Part shown: positions 7,745-16,985 of the stretch, in pieces | How positions within the stretch are numbered: position 1 is the first letter of the stretch | Layout: every line of letters starts with the position of its first letter | Assembly: GCA_028710565.1 (NCBI GenBank) | Contig: JAQTTV010000002.1 | Coordinates: 1 to 64,000 of the forward strand | Length of the DNA: 64,000 nt | Direction of reading: 5' to 3' | From: Gallionella sp. | Lineage (GTDB): Bacteria > Pseudomonadota > Gammaproteobacteria > Burkholderiales > Gallionellaceae | The notes under the pieces: model-generated | Seen by the model: the letters and a program-made list of their open reading frames with translations, nothing else | What the model was told of the DNA's origin: nothing | Databases searched by the model: none | Position numbers and translations under genes: made by a program

Positions 7745-8731
7745 ATGCCGTCCATATCGTCGCCCGACACTCCCCGCATCCTATTGGTTAAAACTTCCTC
7801 ACTTGGTGACGTGCTGCATAACTTGCCTGTGGTCAGCGACATCGTGCAGCATTTTCCCCACGCGCACATTGATTGGCTGGTAGAAGAAAGCTTCGCTGCG
7901 TTGCCCAAGCTGCATCCCGCTGTAGAAAAAGTAATTCCTGTTGCGGTGCGACGCTGGCGTAAACATATTTTTCAAGCTGCGACTTGGGCAGAAATCAACG
8001 CCATGCGCGCCACATTGGCGGAGCAGGAATATGATTTTGTGATTGATACCCAAGGGCTGGTGAAAAGTGCACTGTTGACCCGACAAGCATTGGGGACGCG
8101 CTGCGGATTGGATCGCCACAGTGCGCGTGAACCGCTGGCGGCTCTGGCGTATCAACGCCAATATGCCGTAGCAAAAGGGCAACACGCGGTCGAGCGCAAT
8201 CGGCAATTGGTCGCGCAGGCGTTGGGTTATACGCTCAACACACCCGCCGATTACGGTCTATTGCCGCCCAACGTACCGCGCCCCAACTGGTTGCCAGCGG
8301 GCGACTACGCCGTGTTGCTGCACGCCACCAGCCGTGATGATAAGTTGTGGGATGAAGCCAACTGGGTGGCACTGGGGCGATATTTTCAACAACAGCACAT
8401 TCGCTGCATATTGCCTTGGGGAAGTGCCACGGAACAGACACGCGGTCAGCGATTAGCTGAACAAATCCCCGAAGCCATTTGCCCGCCTAGATTGGCATTG
8501 AACGACATCGCCGCCTTGTTGGGCGGTGCACAAGCCATTATCGGCGTGGACACAGGGCTGGCACATCTGGCGGCTGCTTTAGACAAACCCACCGTCGGTA
8601 TCTACACCGCCACCGATCCCGTGTTGACAGGGCTTTATGCGGGAAGAAAGGCGGAGAATTTGGGGGGGATCCACCGCTCGCCTACGGTCGATGAAGTGGT
8701 GAAAACCTTGCAGGAGTTGGTTAAACGCTGA
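7745..8731 (+). CDS. waaC: Lipopolysaccharide heptosyltransferase I
   Basis: The 328-residue GT9-family enzyme adds the first L-glycero-D-manno-heptose to Kdo2-lipid A at the cytoplasmic face of the inner membrane. Family marks are RILLVKTSSLGDVLHNLPVV at the start, DTQGLVKSALL in the middle and the nucleotide-sugar site region GVDTGLAHLAAALDKPTVG near residue 275. The product is full length. Its TGA stop uses as last base the first base of the 143-bp repeat that follows at 8731, so repeat insertion has reset or just preserved the stop. Confidence 0.93.
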   Translation: MPSISSPDTPRILLVKTSSLGDVLHNLPVVSDIVQHFPHAHIDWLVEESFAALPKLHPAVEKVIPVAVRRWRKHIFQAATWAEINAMRATLAEQEYDFVIDTQGLVKSALLTRQALGTRCGLDRHSAREPLAALAYQRQYAVAKGQHAVERNRQLVAQALGYTLNTPADYGLLPPNVPRPNWLPAGDYAVLLHATSRDDKLWDEANWVALGRYFQQQHIRCILPWGSATEQTRGQRLAEQIPEAICPPRLALNDIAALLGGAQAIIGVDTGLAHLAAALDKPTVGIYTATDPVLTGLYAGRKAENLGGIHRSPTVDEVVKTLQELVKR

Positions 8732-8873
8732 GAACCTGTTTACGATCTTACTACGAGGCCGTGATCGAGGCTCATGCGCTGCTCGAAATCCTCATTTACA
8801 CAAGTAAACTGCGGTTTCTGCGCTGCTCTTCACCCCGCTGACGACCTCTCGCTACAGATCGTAAACAGGTTCT
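8731..8873. repeat. 143-bp MITE-like repeat, copy 1
   Basis: The element begins AGAACCTGTTTACGATCT and ends with its exact reverse complement AGATCGTAAACAGGTTCT, an 18-bp perfect terminal inverted repeat. A second copy of the same 143-bp length with high similarity lies at 13886-14028. It carries no ORF. No target duplication is evident. It follows waaC directly and could fold into a long hairpin. Confidence 0.85.
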
Positions 8874-8884
8874 GAGGGGAAAAC

Positions 8885-9682
8885 CTACTTGCTGGTGGAT
8901 ATGGCTTTCCAATTCGCTGCGGACTGTTGCGCAGTCTTGCGTTGATCGGGTGTCAGTTGCGCCTCAACGACTCCTTGATTGATCAGGGCGACCATATTGC
9001 CTTGTTTCGAGGCAAGCAGATACCATATGTCCGCCTGTACTAAATCACGGGGTAAACCAATGCCATATTGATACACCACCCCCATACGGCTTTGCGCATC
9101 ATCATTGCCTGTTTGTGCCGCTTTTTGAAACCACTCAGCAGAGCGTTTCAAATCAGGGGGTACATAATTTCCTTCCGCATAAATTGTCCCCAGCCGCACC
9201 TGTGCCAGCACGTACCCCTGCTCCGCTGCTTTTTGAAACCACAGCACTGCACGTTCTGGATTAGGCTTCGTACCATAACCCTCTTCGTACATCACCGCCA
9301 GATTATGCTGCGCGTGAATCTGTCCTTGTGATGCGGCTTTTTGAAACCATGCAAACGCCTGAGCAGGATCTTCCGCAACACCGCAACCAATGTCATAAAA
9401 CCCACCCAACAGATATTCGGCATCAGCAAGACCCTGTGTTGCGCCACGTTGCGCCCACTCAAAAGCCTGCTTGTCATCTTTCGCCACGCCTTCCCCACGG
9501 TAAAAGCGTTCAGCCAATTGCAGTTGCGCATCCGCATTGCCCGATTCGGCGGCCTGTTGCAACTCAACCAGATTTTTAAAAATGGGTGGAGGAGATTTCT
9601 GGTTTGCTTGCCCAGTTTGATGAGACGTTTTATCGCCGCACGCCAACAAGAAAAGGGCGAGAAATAAGACGCGTATCTTCAT
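8885..9682 (-). CDS. Sel1-repeat lipoprotein
   Basis: The 265-residue protein begins with a lipoprotein signal (MKIRVLFLALFLLAC), with the lipobox LLAC placing the acylated Cys at position 15. The rest is about five Sel1-like (TPR-related) repeats of ~36 residues, with recurring A-x-x-x-L-G-x-x-Y-x-x-G and AxxWFQKAAxQG motifs between residues 45 and 235. Sel1 proteins are usually scaffolds for protein contacts; the partner is unknown. The last 30 residues are non-repeat. No operon partner is obvious: waaC and the repeat are convergent to it. Confidence 0.88.
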   Translation of the reverse strand: MKIRVLFLALFLLACGDKTSHQTGQANQKSPPPIFKNLVELQQAAESGNADAQLQLAERFYRGEGVAKDDKQAFEWAQRGATQGLADAEYLLGGFYDIGCGVAEDPAQAFAWFQKAASQGQIHAQHNLAVMYEEGYGTKPNPERAVLWFQKAAEQGYVLAQVRLGTIYAEGNYVPPDLKRSAEWFQKAAQTGNDDAQSRMGVVYQYGIGLPRDLVQADIWYLLASKQGNMVALINQGVVEAQLTPDQRKTAQQSAANWKAISTSK

Positions 9683-9834
9683 ATAAAAAGGGGCTTTGTG
9701 CGTATCGACTCAACGCCATCATCCAGTTGGAGGTTCATATTCATTGAAATGATCGTGATTGAATTTTGCATTTTACCTGATTGAATGCGTTCCAAAAAAT
9801 AACCGTTACTAAACAGGGTGACGAATTTCTGCGG

Positions 9835-10581
9835 CTAAACAGGGTTTTCTTGGTCGAAAAAGCGATGTTGCAAGCCAAATTGAGCGGCCAAATGCGTACC
9901 CAATGCCTGTATCCCTAGGCGTTCCGTGGCATGATGTCCCGCCGCGATAAACGCCACGCCATGCTCTTCTGCCAGATGAAAGCATTGCTCGGACACTTCA
10001 CCCGTCACATAAGCATCGACCCCTTCTGCAATCGCTGCTTCAAAATAACCTTGTGCGCCCCCGCTACACCATGCCACGCGCCGAATCTGTTTGCCGCCAT
10101 CGCCCAACAACAGCGGGGTTCGGTGAAGTACGCCTGCAATTTTCACACCAAAATCCGCCAAACTAAGCGGGGTAGTCAGCTCACCTTGCCACATGATATT
10201 TTGCTCTCCAAATTGTCGCATCGCAGTTATATTCAAAAGCCGTCCTAATTGGGCGTTATTGCCCAAGTTCAGATGGGCATCAAGCGGCAAGTGATACGCC
10301 AACAAGCTCACGTCGTGACGCAACAAACTGGCGATACGACGTTTTTTAATGCCCACAATCGCAGCCTCTTCGTTGCGCCAGAAGTAACCGTGATGCACCA
10401 AAATCGCATCAGCTCCCCACGCCATCGCTGCATCCAATACGGCTTGCGAAGCGGTGACCGCCGTGGCGATACGCGAAACCTGCGCGCGACCTTCAATTTG
10501 AATGCCGTTTGGGCAATAGTCTTTGAACAACTGGGTTTGCAGCAAGCTTGCGTTATAATCGCGCAGTTCATGGAGTTGCAT
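9835..10581 (-). CDS. Nif3-like dinuclear metal centre protein (YbgI family)
   Basis: The 248-residue protein matches the Nif3/YbgI family (often named GTP cyclohydrolase 1 type 2-like) over its full length. Metal-ligand regions are visible: ILVHHGYFW near residue 60, HLPLDAHLNLGNN near 97 and the C-terminal AAGHHATER near 215. Biochemical function is not settled. ATG 10581 gives MQLHELRDYNASLL. It is divergent from the DegS-like protease, with about 40 bp between the two starts, so the promoters must overlap. Confidence 0.92.
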   Translation of the reverse strand: MQLHELRDYNASLLQTQLFKDYCPNGIQIEGRAQVSRIATAVTASQAVLDAAMAWGADAILVHHGYFWRNEEAAIVGIKKRRIASLLRHDVSLLAYHLPLDAHLNLGNNAQLGRLLNITAMRQFGEQNIMWQGELTTPLSLADFGVKIAGVLHRTPLLLGDGGKQIRRVAWCSGGAQGYFEAAIAEGVDAYVTGEVSEQCFHLAEEHGVAFIAAGHHATERLGIQALGTHLAAQFGLQHRFFDQENPV

Positions 10582-10623
10582 TGCGTCCTTCTCTCACTTA
10601 ATTTAAATTGACCTCATCATACC

Positions 10624-11784
10624 ATGCGTAAACATTGGCTTTTGTTCACCCAAACCGTCACCATTGCACTGGCTTTGCTGTTCATTATTCAAACGCTCAA
10701 GCCTGAATTATTACCAAATGTCGCCCGCAGTACGGGCGTTGTTACCCTATACGAAAGCGCCCCCCCTGTTGAACCAGCCGCGCCTGCCGTGACCAACAAT
10801 CTCACGCAAGCAGCACAAAAAGCGATGCCTGCTGTCGTCAACATTTATACACGCACCGAGCTTAAATCTTTGCCTAATCCTTTTATGGGGGATCCGCGCT
10901 TCCGCTTTTTCTTTGGCGATCAGGATAATAGTGAAACACGGAGCAGTTCCAGCTTAGGCTCTGGTGTGATCGTCAGTTCGTCAGGCTATATTTTGACCAA
11001 TCATCATGTGGTTGAAGCGGCAGATCAAATTGAAGTGGCTTTGGCCGATGGGCGCAAGGCAGAAGCACACGTCGTAGGTTCAGATCCTGAAAGTGATTTA
11101 GCAGTCATCAAAATTGATCTGCCAGGCAATATTCCTGTTATTACTTTTGGACAATCTGAACACGTACAAGTGGGCGATATGGTACTCGCCATCGGCAATC
11201 CCTTTGGCGTGGGAGAAACCGCTACCATGGGCATCGTCAGTGCCCTCAAACGGGATCATTTGGGACTGAATACCTTTGAAAATTTCATCCAAACGGATGC
11301 GGCGATTAACCCTGGCAATTCGGGTGGCGCACTGGTGGACACCAAGGGTAATCTTATCGGTATTAACAGTGCGATTTATTCTCCCAATGGTGGCTCATTG
11401 GGTATCGGTTTCGCTATTCCCGTCAACACGGCGAAGAAGACCTTAGAGCAAATTATTCAACATGGCTCGGTAACGCGTGGCTGGCTGGGCGCAGGGATGC
11501 AAGAACTAACTCCTGAGCTGGCAAAATCCTTTGGCTTACCCAACACGGAAGGCGTATTGGTCAGTGAAATTGTGCGCAACAGTCCCGCAAACAAGGCTGG
11601 TATCAAAAATGGCGATGTGCTACTGGTCATTGACAATCAACCAATCAAGGATTCCAAAGCCATGCTGGATGCAGTGACCAGTATCCCCCCTGAAAAAACG
11701 GTATCTATCCAACTGATGCGAAACGGCGCATTGCAAACTGTAACCGTTAAAATTGGAAAACGCCCTACTGTCACCAGACAATAA
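10624..11784 (+). CDS. Membrane-anchored DegS/AlgW-type serine protease
   Basis: The 386-residue HtrA-family protease has an N-terminal uncleaved membrane anchor (residues ~5-25), a trypsin-like domain and a single C-terminal PDZ domain (about 285-375). The catalytic triad is visible: His128 in TNHHVV, Asp158 in DPESDLAV and Ser233 in NPGNSGGAL. One PDZ plus an anchor is the DegS/AlgW layout, which senses misfolded outer-membrane proteins and starts anti-sigma factor cleavage for the envelope stress response. DegQ/MucD types have two PDZ domains and a cleaved signal, so they fit less well. A strong terminator follows at 11842. Confidence 0.9.
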   Translation: MRKHWLLFTQTVTIALALLFIIQTLKPELLPNVARSTGVVTLYESAPPVEPAAPAVTNNLTQAAQKAMPAVVNIYTRTELKSLPNPFMGDPRFRFFFGDQDNSETRSSSSLGSGVIVSSSGYILTNHHVVEAADQIEVALADGRKAEAHVVGSDPESDLAVIKIDLPGNIPVITFGQSEHVQVGDMVLAIGNPFGVGETATMGIVSALKRDHLGLNTFENFIQTDAAINPGNSGGALVDTKGNLIGINSAIYSPNGGSLGIGFAIPVNTAKKTLEQIIQHGSVTRGWLGAGMQELTPELAKSFGLPNTEGVLVSEIVRNSPANKAGIKNGDVLLVIDNQPIKDSKAMLDAVTSIPPEKTVSIQLMRNGALQTVTVKIGKRPTVTRQ

Positions 11785-11841
11785 TCAAAAGGATCGTACC
11801 ACGAGCGCAACGCTCACTGCCCTGCTTGAGATAGCGCGAAT

Positions 11842-11870
11842 AAAAAACGGTTCCATAGGGACCGTTTTTT
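11842..11870. terminator. Rho-independent terminator (bidirectional)
   Basis: The stem is AAAAAACGGT paired with ACCGTTTTTT around the loop TCCATAGGG. The A-run on one side and T-run on the other make it work in both directions. It lies 57 bp after the protease stop. The following 257 bp up to mltA hold no gene that I can see. Confidence 0.8.
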
Positions 11871-12127
11871 ATGGGATTTACATTGGCAGCACTGCTTAAA
11901 ATACTTATAATGTAATGATTAGATATTATAAAAAATAGCATCCATACCACGTTAAACGGTAATGAATGTAAGGGAAGCGCAGCGACGCATAACAGGCTTG
12001 ACCTATCGAGATGGGTCAATACCTCTCGCTAAACAATAATCGAAACATAGACTTTAATGTGTTACTTGCACACCAAGTGACTACGTTTTCTCATGCCTCT
12101 TAATGCCAAAAACATAAAGGAAACTGG

Positions 12128-13324
12128 ATGATCTCCTTGCATGACCTAAACCGTCTGTTCGCCCTCGAATGGCTACTTTGCCTCATGCTCACGGCCTGTG
12201 TGCCTGCTCCCATCCACTATTACACAGCAGCTTCCGCTCGTCCTAATAGCGCACCCAATATTCGCCACTCACAAACACGCGCCCCGCGCGTGACCTATAA
12301 TCGCTGGCAACAATTACCCGATTGGCAATCTATTGACTTACACCCCAGCTGGACGGCACTACTCAATAGTTGCACTGCACTCAAACATCAACGCGACTGG
12401 CGAAGAGTTTGTTCCCGCGCTGAACAGCAATCATCTTTAGACAATGAGCAAATCCGTACTTTTTTCGAGTCGGAATTTACCCCTCAACAACTCGTGAATG
12501 CCGATGGCTCATCCAAGGGGCTGGTGACGGGCTATTACGAACCTAAACTAAAAGGCAGCCATATCCGCACAGCACGTTTCCGTTATCCCCTGTATGCCAT
12601 ACCTGAAGCGTTATTGGATCCTCAAGCACCCACCCCAACCGCCAATCATCAACCCTATTACAGTCGCGCCCAAATTAACGCGGGCATCGCCAATTTGGCG
12701 GGACAAGAGTTATTTTGGGTGGAAGATGAAGTTGAATTGTTTTTTCTGCAAATCCAAGGCTCTGGACGCATTGAATTGCCCAATGGTCAATTCGTTCGTG
12801 TGGGCTATGCGGGCGACAACGGTCACCCCTACCGCTCTGTCGGCAAAAAACTGGTGGAGATGGGTGAGCTATCGCTGGATCAAGCCTCAATGTGGGATAT
12901 TCAAGACTGGGGTTTACAAAATCCAGAACGATTTGCCAAACTACTGAATAGCAATCCGCGCTACACTTTTTTCCGCGAACTCCCTGTGACTGCCACGGCT
13001 CCGATTGGTGCGTTAGGCGTTCCCCTGACTGAGGGATATAGCATCGCGGTGGATCCACAAAGCATCCCCTTAGGTGCACCTATTTTCTTGGCAACAACCT
13101 ACCCTAATAGCGACAGTCCATTGAATAGATTAGTCTTCGCTCAAGACACGGGAATTGCAATCAAGGGAAAAGTGCGCGCAGACTTTTTTTGGGGCTTTGG
13201 TGAGGAAGCCAAAACACAAGCCTCCCGAATGAAGCAAATTGCAAAAATGTGGGTCTTACGACCAAAGCCAGCGAACCAACGCGTCGCGCACGATGTTACG
13301 AGTCCAACACAAGATGTAAATTGA
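12128..13324 (+). CDS. mltA: Membrane-bound lytic murein transglycosylase A
   Basis: The 398-residue protein has a lipoprotein-type N-terminus (LCLMLTAC, Cys24), a MltA domain (about 110-290, with GLVTGYYEP and FFLQIQGSGRI) and a C-terminal 3D domain containing FAQDTGIAIKGKVRADFFWG. MltA cleaves peptidoglycan glycan strands, leaving 1,6-anhydroMurNAc ends, at the outer membrane inner face. The conserved Asp of the family lies in the 3D-domain DTG region. AAGGAAA precedes ATG 12128. AmpG, which imports such anhydro-muropeptides, is encoded 1.6 kb further on, on the other strand. Confidence 0.92.
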   Translation: MISLHDLNRLFALEWLLCLMLTACVPAPIHYYTAASARPNSAPNIRHSQTRAPRVTYNRWQQLPDWQSIDLHPSWTALLNSCTALKHQRDWRRVCSRAEQQSSLDNEQIRTFFESEFTPQQLVNADGSSKGLVTGYYEPKLKGSHIRTARFRYPLYAIPEALLDPQAPTPTANHQPYYSRAQINAGIANLAGQELFWVEDEVELFFLQIQGSGRIELPNGQFVRVGYAGDNGHPYRSVGKKLVEMGELSLDQASMWDIQDWGLQNPERFAKLLNSNPRYTFFRELPVTATAPIGALGVPLTEGYSIAVDPQSIPLGAPIFLATTYPNSDSPLNRLVFAQDTGIAIKGKVRADFFWGFGEEAKTQASRMKQIAKMWVLRPKPANQRVAHDVTSPTQDVN

Positions 13325-13490
13325 CGGATAGTACAGAGGGATGTTCGATAAGCTGTTAGTCGTTTTAGTTGGCAGGGTATATATGCGCAGCGCATAGACC
13401 ATTTTTTGCAATGTATTCAATGGATATGCTCGTATTTTCACCCTAACAACGAAAAACTAACGACTCAATTATTTGTACGCAATCACTTCA

Positions 13491-13850
13491 CTACGCCAAA
13501 GGCGAGATTTTCAGTGCAAAGCCTAAAACCGTTTCAAACACATTTTTGGCGGTGGCTGCATTTTGTAACGCGGTGTGCATTTTGGTAATCTCGTCCGACA
13601 CCTCTTGCAAGCTCACACCTTGTGCCACAGGCGTATGTAGCTTGACCGCCAGCTGTGTCATCGCAGGACTAACCACCTGTTTTTTCAGTGCATTGGCACT
13701 GTCTTCAATGTCCAACTTCCACACCAAATCGTCGATCATCGCTGCCTGCATCGCAACGACAGACAATAGTTTATTGAAAACGGGCAGACTTTCTTTCGGA
13801 ATACTCGCTAATAATTGTTGCACTTCGACACTGCTTAATTGTTCTGGCAT
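13491..13850 (-). CDS. Hypothetical helical protein
   Basis: The 119-residue protein starts at ATG 13850 behind a strong ribosome site (AAGGAG, 7 nt spacer). It is predominantly helical and amphipathic by eye (SSVEVQQLLASIPKE..., LKKQVVSPAMTQLAVKL), with no signal peptide, metal motif or recognised domain. It is a single-gene unit between mltA (convergent) and the second 143-bp repeat. I do not recognise a family. Confidence 0.6.
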   Translation of the reverse strand: MPEQLSSVEVQQLLASIPKESLPVFNKLLSVVAMQAAMIDDLVWKLDIEDSANALKKQVVSPAMTQLAVKLHTPVAQGVSLQEVSDEITKMHTALQNAATAKNVFETVLGFALKISPLA

Positions 13851-13885
13851 GGATAAACTCCTTGAAAATAAAGGGGGTGTGACTA

Positions 13886-14028
13886 AGAACCTGTTTTCGC
13901 TCTTACTGCGAGGCCGTGATCGAGGCTCATGCGCTACTCGAAATCCTCATTTACACCCGTCAACTGCGGTTTCTGCGCGGCTCTTCACCCCGCTGACGAC
14001 CTCTCGCGACAGATCGTAAACAGGTTCT
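13886..14028. repeat. 143-bp MITE-like repeat, copy 2
   Basis: This has the same length and architecture as copy 1 at 8731. Its outer ends are AGAACCTGTTTTCGCTCT and AGATCGTAAACAGGTTCT, and the interior is nearly the same (CGAGGCCGTGATCGAGGCTC). The left end has drifted by a few bases relative to copy 1, so the terminal pairing is imperfect here. No ORF. Confidence 0.85.
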
Positions 14029-14077
14029 AACACGCCTCACTGTTCTACTTATCACACGAAATATTATTTCTGAGCAA

Positions 14078-14863
14078 CTATTTCGGCATAAACAGAGATT
14101 TCAACAAGTCTTCCGCTGCCTTTTTACGCGCTGGACTGCCCGTTTTCTTCAACACATAATCATCAAAACCTTGAACCACGCGATCATTTTGCATCGCCGA
14201 TTGCAACAAGCCGCTCGTGTCGGTATTGGTGTTGGTCGCGGTGAGCATTTGCAGCGCAATTTCTCGCCCCGTTTTGCTTTGTTGCAACAAGGCGGTTTTA
14301 CGCTCATTGTATGATTGTAACAAGTCGCGCGCGGCTTGTTCCTTTTGTTCCAAAATCGCCAAGTCTTGAAAGTGCTTACGCATCAATACAAATTTATTTG
14401 CCTTACTTGAAGAAGGTTGACGATAAATCGCATCAAACCCTATCCATTTTGCCGCTGCCACCATAGGCAACATATCACTAAATGCCACCGCTGCCGTCAA
14501 AGGTCGATCACTTTGAAAGTGCGTCACTTCAATCGCCCTAGATTCTTCCGATAAACTGCTCAAGCTGTCTTTCAACTTGGCCGCTTCTTGCGTGTAATAA
14601 CTCGCAATCTGAGTCATATCATTGCTATGCGGATTGTCATTAGCTTGCACCGAGCGGATCACTTCACGATAGGAATCAATAAGCTGTGATTCAACCACCG
14701 CCTGAAAAAAGGCTTCATCCGCATCAAAAAAAGTGGTGATATTATTTTCCAAAGCGTCGGCATTTTTAAAATTTTGCTGCGCGACAGGCTGCATCAATGT
14801 CATGGATGCGCAACCTGACAGTGCCACGCCCATTAGCATCACGACTATTTTTCTTGAAACCAT
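14078..14863 (-). CDS. Putative lipoprotein of unknown function
   Basis: The 261-residue protein has a lipoprotein signal (MVSRKIVVMLMGVALSGC; lipobox LSGC, Cys18). The mature part is long, helical and charged, with coiled-coil character around residues 150-200 (LAILEQKEQAARDLLQSYNE). AAGGAAAA lies ahead of ATG 14863. No enzymatic motif or named family is recognised. It follows ampG in the same orientation with a gap of about 110 bp, which may mean shared transcription and an envelope role, but this is only context. Confidence 0.65.
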   Translation of the reverse strand: MVSRKIVVMLMGVALSGCASMTLMQPVAQQNFKNADALENNITTFFDADEAFFQAVVESQLIDSYREVIRSVQANDNPHSNDMTQIASYYTQEAAKLKDSLSSLSEESRAIEVTHFQSDRPLTAAVAFSDMLPMVAAAKWIGFDAIYRQPSSSKANKFVLMRKHFQDLAILEQKEQAARDLLQSYNERKTALLQQSKTGREIALQMLTATNTNTDTSGLLQSAMQNDRVVQGFDDYVLKKTGSPARKKAAEDLLKSLFMPK

Positions 14864-14971
14864 GCTCAGTTTTCCTTATACGTGAAGTTAAAAAACCAAT
14901 CTAGCACGCTGTTGGTTTATCCAAAAAGTGCGTCAGTTTCCTTGTGATGGCGCTAGATGTCAACCCAACTT

Positions 14972-16234
14972 TTATCCTGTTAACGGGGTATGTTCGGGCG
15001 CATCCCAGGGTGCTACCTTTGCCAACAACATCATTCCTGGAATCGCCAGCAACACGCAAAACAGGAAAAACACATTCCAGCCTAATAGCTCCACCAACCA
15101 GCCTGCGGTGGCGTTGACAAAGGTGCGCGGCACGGCGGCGAGGCTGGTGAACAAGGCGAATTGGGTGGCGGTGTAGGCGGGGTGGGTGGTGCGGGCGATA
15201 TAGGCGACGAAGGCGGCCGTACCCAGTCCCACGCCCAAGGCTTCCAGCCCAATCACCAAGCCTAACTGCATCAAATGCGCGGGGGCAATTGTATCGTGAT
15301 GTCCTTGCGTGGCAAGCCAGTAAAAACCAAAAATCGACAGCACTTGCACGATACCGAATAGCCACAAAGCGCGATTGATGCCGAGTTTAATCATCCAAAT
15401 GCCGCCCAACAACGCGCCGATTACCGCTGGCCACAAACCCGCATTTTTGGCGATTAAGCCAATTTGGGTTTTGCTAAAGCCCATATCCAGATAAAACGGT
15501 GTGGCGAGCGCGGTGGATAAACTGTCGCCCAGTTTGTAGAAAAACAAAAATGCCAAAATCAACGCAGCACCTTGCCAGCCTTGGCGTTGAATAAATTCGA
15601 GGAACGGTTCAACCACCGCATCGCGCAAGTTGCGCGGGGTGTGTAACACGGGTGGTTCGGTGATGAGCAAGGTCATTGCCATACCAGGAATCATAAACAG
15701 CGCGGTGATGGCGAACACGCTGTCCCACGGCAAATAGTCCGCTAAAATCAAGGACAACGCCCCAGGGACTAACCCCGCGATGCGATAGGCGTTGACGTGT
15801 ACCGCGTTGCCCAAACCCAATTCATGTTCCAACAACAATTCGCGGCGGTACGCATCCAGCACAATGTCTTGGGTCGCACTTAAAAACGCCAACAACGTGG
15901 CGAACAACACAATCATGCTCAAATCCCGCTGCGGCGAAAATCCGCCCAACGCGGCAATGACCACCAACAACGCCACTTGCGTCAACAACATCCACCCGCG
16001 CCGCCGCCCCAACAACGGCACCGCATAACGATCCAAAAACGGCGACCACAAAAATTTCCACGTGTAAGGAAACTGGATCAGTGCCATCGCACCAATCACG
16101 CGCAAATCCACGTGTTCCGTCCGCAACCACGCAGGCAGCAAATTCAGCAACAGATACAACGGCAAACCAGACGTAAATCCAGTCAACACGCAAATCATCA
16201 TGCGGCGGGTAAAAAGGGTTTGCCAAAGGGTCAT
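14972..16234 (-). CDS. ampG: AmpG-family muropeptide MFS transporter
   Basis: The 420-residue major facilitator protein has about 12 membrane segments and the AmpG-type start (FTSGLPLYLLLNLLPAWL, then QFPYTWKFLWSPFLDRY and GRRRGWML). AmpG imports GlcNAc-anhydroMurNAc peptides for cell-wall recycling. A conserved QDIVLDAYRREL segment in the first half is also typical. Its placement close to mltA, which generates the substrate, fits. The sequence shows no clear ribosome site before ATG 16234. Confidence 0.88.
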   Translation of the reverse strand: MTLWQTLFTRRMMICVLTGFTSGLPLYLLLNLLPAWLRTEHVDLRVIGAMALIQFPYTWKFLWSPFLDRYAVPLLGRRRGWMLLTQVALLVVIAALGGFSPQRDLSMIVLFATLLAFLSATQDIVLDAYRRELLLEHELGLGNAVHVNAYRIAGLVPGALSLILADYLPWDSVFAITALFMIPGMAMTLLITEPPVLHTPRNLRDAVVEPFLEFIQRQGWQGAALILAFLFFYKLGDSLSTALATPFYLDMGFSKTQIGLIAKNAGLWPAVIGALLGGIWMIKLGINRALWLFGIVQVLSIFGFYWLATQGHHDTIAPAHLMQLGLVIGLEALGVGLGTAAFVAYIARTTHPAYTATQFALFTSLAAVPRTFVNATAGWLVELLGWNVFFLFCVLLAIPGMMLLAKVAPWDAPEHTPLTG

Positions 16235-16283
16235 AGGGTGAAGTGTGGAGTGGAAGCCAAATAGTAGCTAGGTTGATTTTGCT

Positions 16284-16643
16284 TTAGCGCAGTTCTTGTT
16301 CGTCGACCACCCAATGCGCCAAACGCTGCCGCACTCGTGCCAATCGGTCTGCTTCAATTTCGCCAATACAACCTACCAAAAGCGCACCATCCAACACGGC
16401 TAATCTGGACAAGCGCAACACGCTGGGCACTTTTAAACCTGTGGCAGCGAAATTTATATCGGAAGGTAAAAGTATCTCATCTAGGTCAGCATCAGCTTGT
16501 TGCAGTTGGGATGAAACCATGCAAACCAGCCAATCGTCGAAGCGGCTGGATGCCTGACGCAACAACAAAACAGGACGCAATTTTGCGCCAGATAAATCCG
16601 TATAAGGAAATGGTGTCAGTGCGATTTGACCAGCGCGCTTCAT
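16284..16643 (-). CDS. PemK/MazF-family toxin
   Basis: The 119-residue protein starts MKRAGQIALTPFPYTDLSGA and continues KLRPVLLL, the beta-barrel start of PemK/MazF-type endoribonuclease toxins. A later segment, LKVPSVLRLSRLAVLDGALL, fits the family's conserved S-x-x-R-x-x-x-l region. The ATG at 16643 overlaps the TAA stop of the upstream antitoxin gene (TAATG), so the pair is translationally coupled. Probable activity is mRNA cleavage at short motifs, neutralised by the partner. Confidence 0.8.
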   Translation of the reverse strand: MKRAGQIALTPFPYTDLSGAKLRPVLLLRQASSRFDDWLVCMVSSQLQQADADLDEILLPSDINFAATGLKVPSVLRLSRLAVLDGALLVGCIGEIEADRLARVRQRLAHWVVDEQELR

Positions 16644-16879
16644 TACCAACTCGCTTTCAAATCTGCGCGGGTATAACTGACTGCTTCGTTTTCCATCCCA
16701 CGTAACGCCTGACGCATCGCTAATTCGCTAAATTCCGCATCCGTCCACGCTTGAGGGGCAAGGGGTTTTTCAATCGCCACCCCTGATTTTGCGGCGATAA
16801 ACTCCACAAAATCGAATACTTCAGCTTGCCTGTCTTGTGGCAAACTTTGCAAAATTGCAATTAAATCCATGTATCCCAT
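16643..16879 (-). CDS. DUF2281-type antitoxin
   Basis: The 78-residue protein opens MGYMDLIAILQSLPQDRQAE and FDFVEFIAAKSG, the pattern of DUF2281 proteins found as antitoxins next to PemK-like or VapC-like toxins, and ends with an acidic/aromatic toxin-binding tail. ATG 16879 has AGGAG 8 nt upstream; TTG 16885 would add two residues but lacks spacing. A hairpin repeat (16899-16960) lies right in front of the gene, in the expected promoter area. Confidence 0.75.
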   Translation of the reverse strand: MGYMDLIAILQSLPQDRQAEVFDFVEFIAAKSGVAIEKPLAPQAWTDAEFSELAMRQALRGMENEAVSYTRADLKASW

Positions 16880-16898
16880 GTTCAATGCTCCTTAGACG

Positions 16899-16960
16899 CG
16901 CCCGTATGCAATACGCAGGTTTATGTGAGGGTGAGGATTCCCGTATTGCATACGGGCTAC
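16899..16960. repeat. Hairpin repeat, copy 1
   Basis: CGCCCGTATGCAATACG pairs with CGTATTGCATACGGGC across a ~25-bp loop containing GTTTATGTGAGGGTGAGGAT. A near-perfect second copy is at 17234-17298. It is a REP-like intergenic element separating two toxin-antitoxin fragments. Confidence 0.8.
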
Positions 16961-16985
16961 TTGCTCATGGCGACACTTAAAATTT

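Noticed and set aside
10624-11784. DegP/MucD-type protease
   Set aside because: Only one PDZ domain and an uncleaved membrane anchor are seen.
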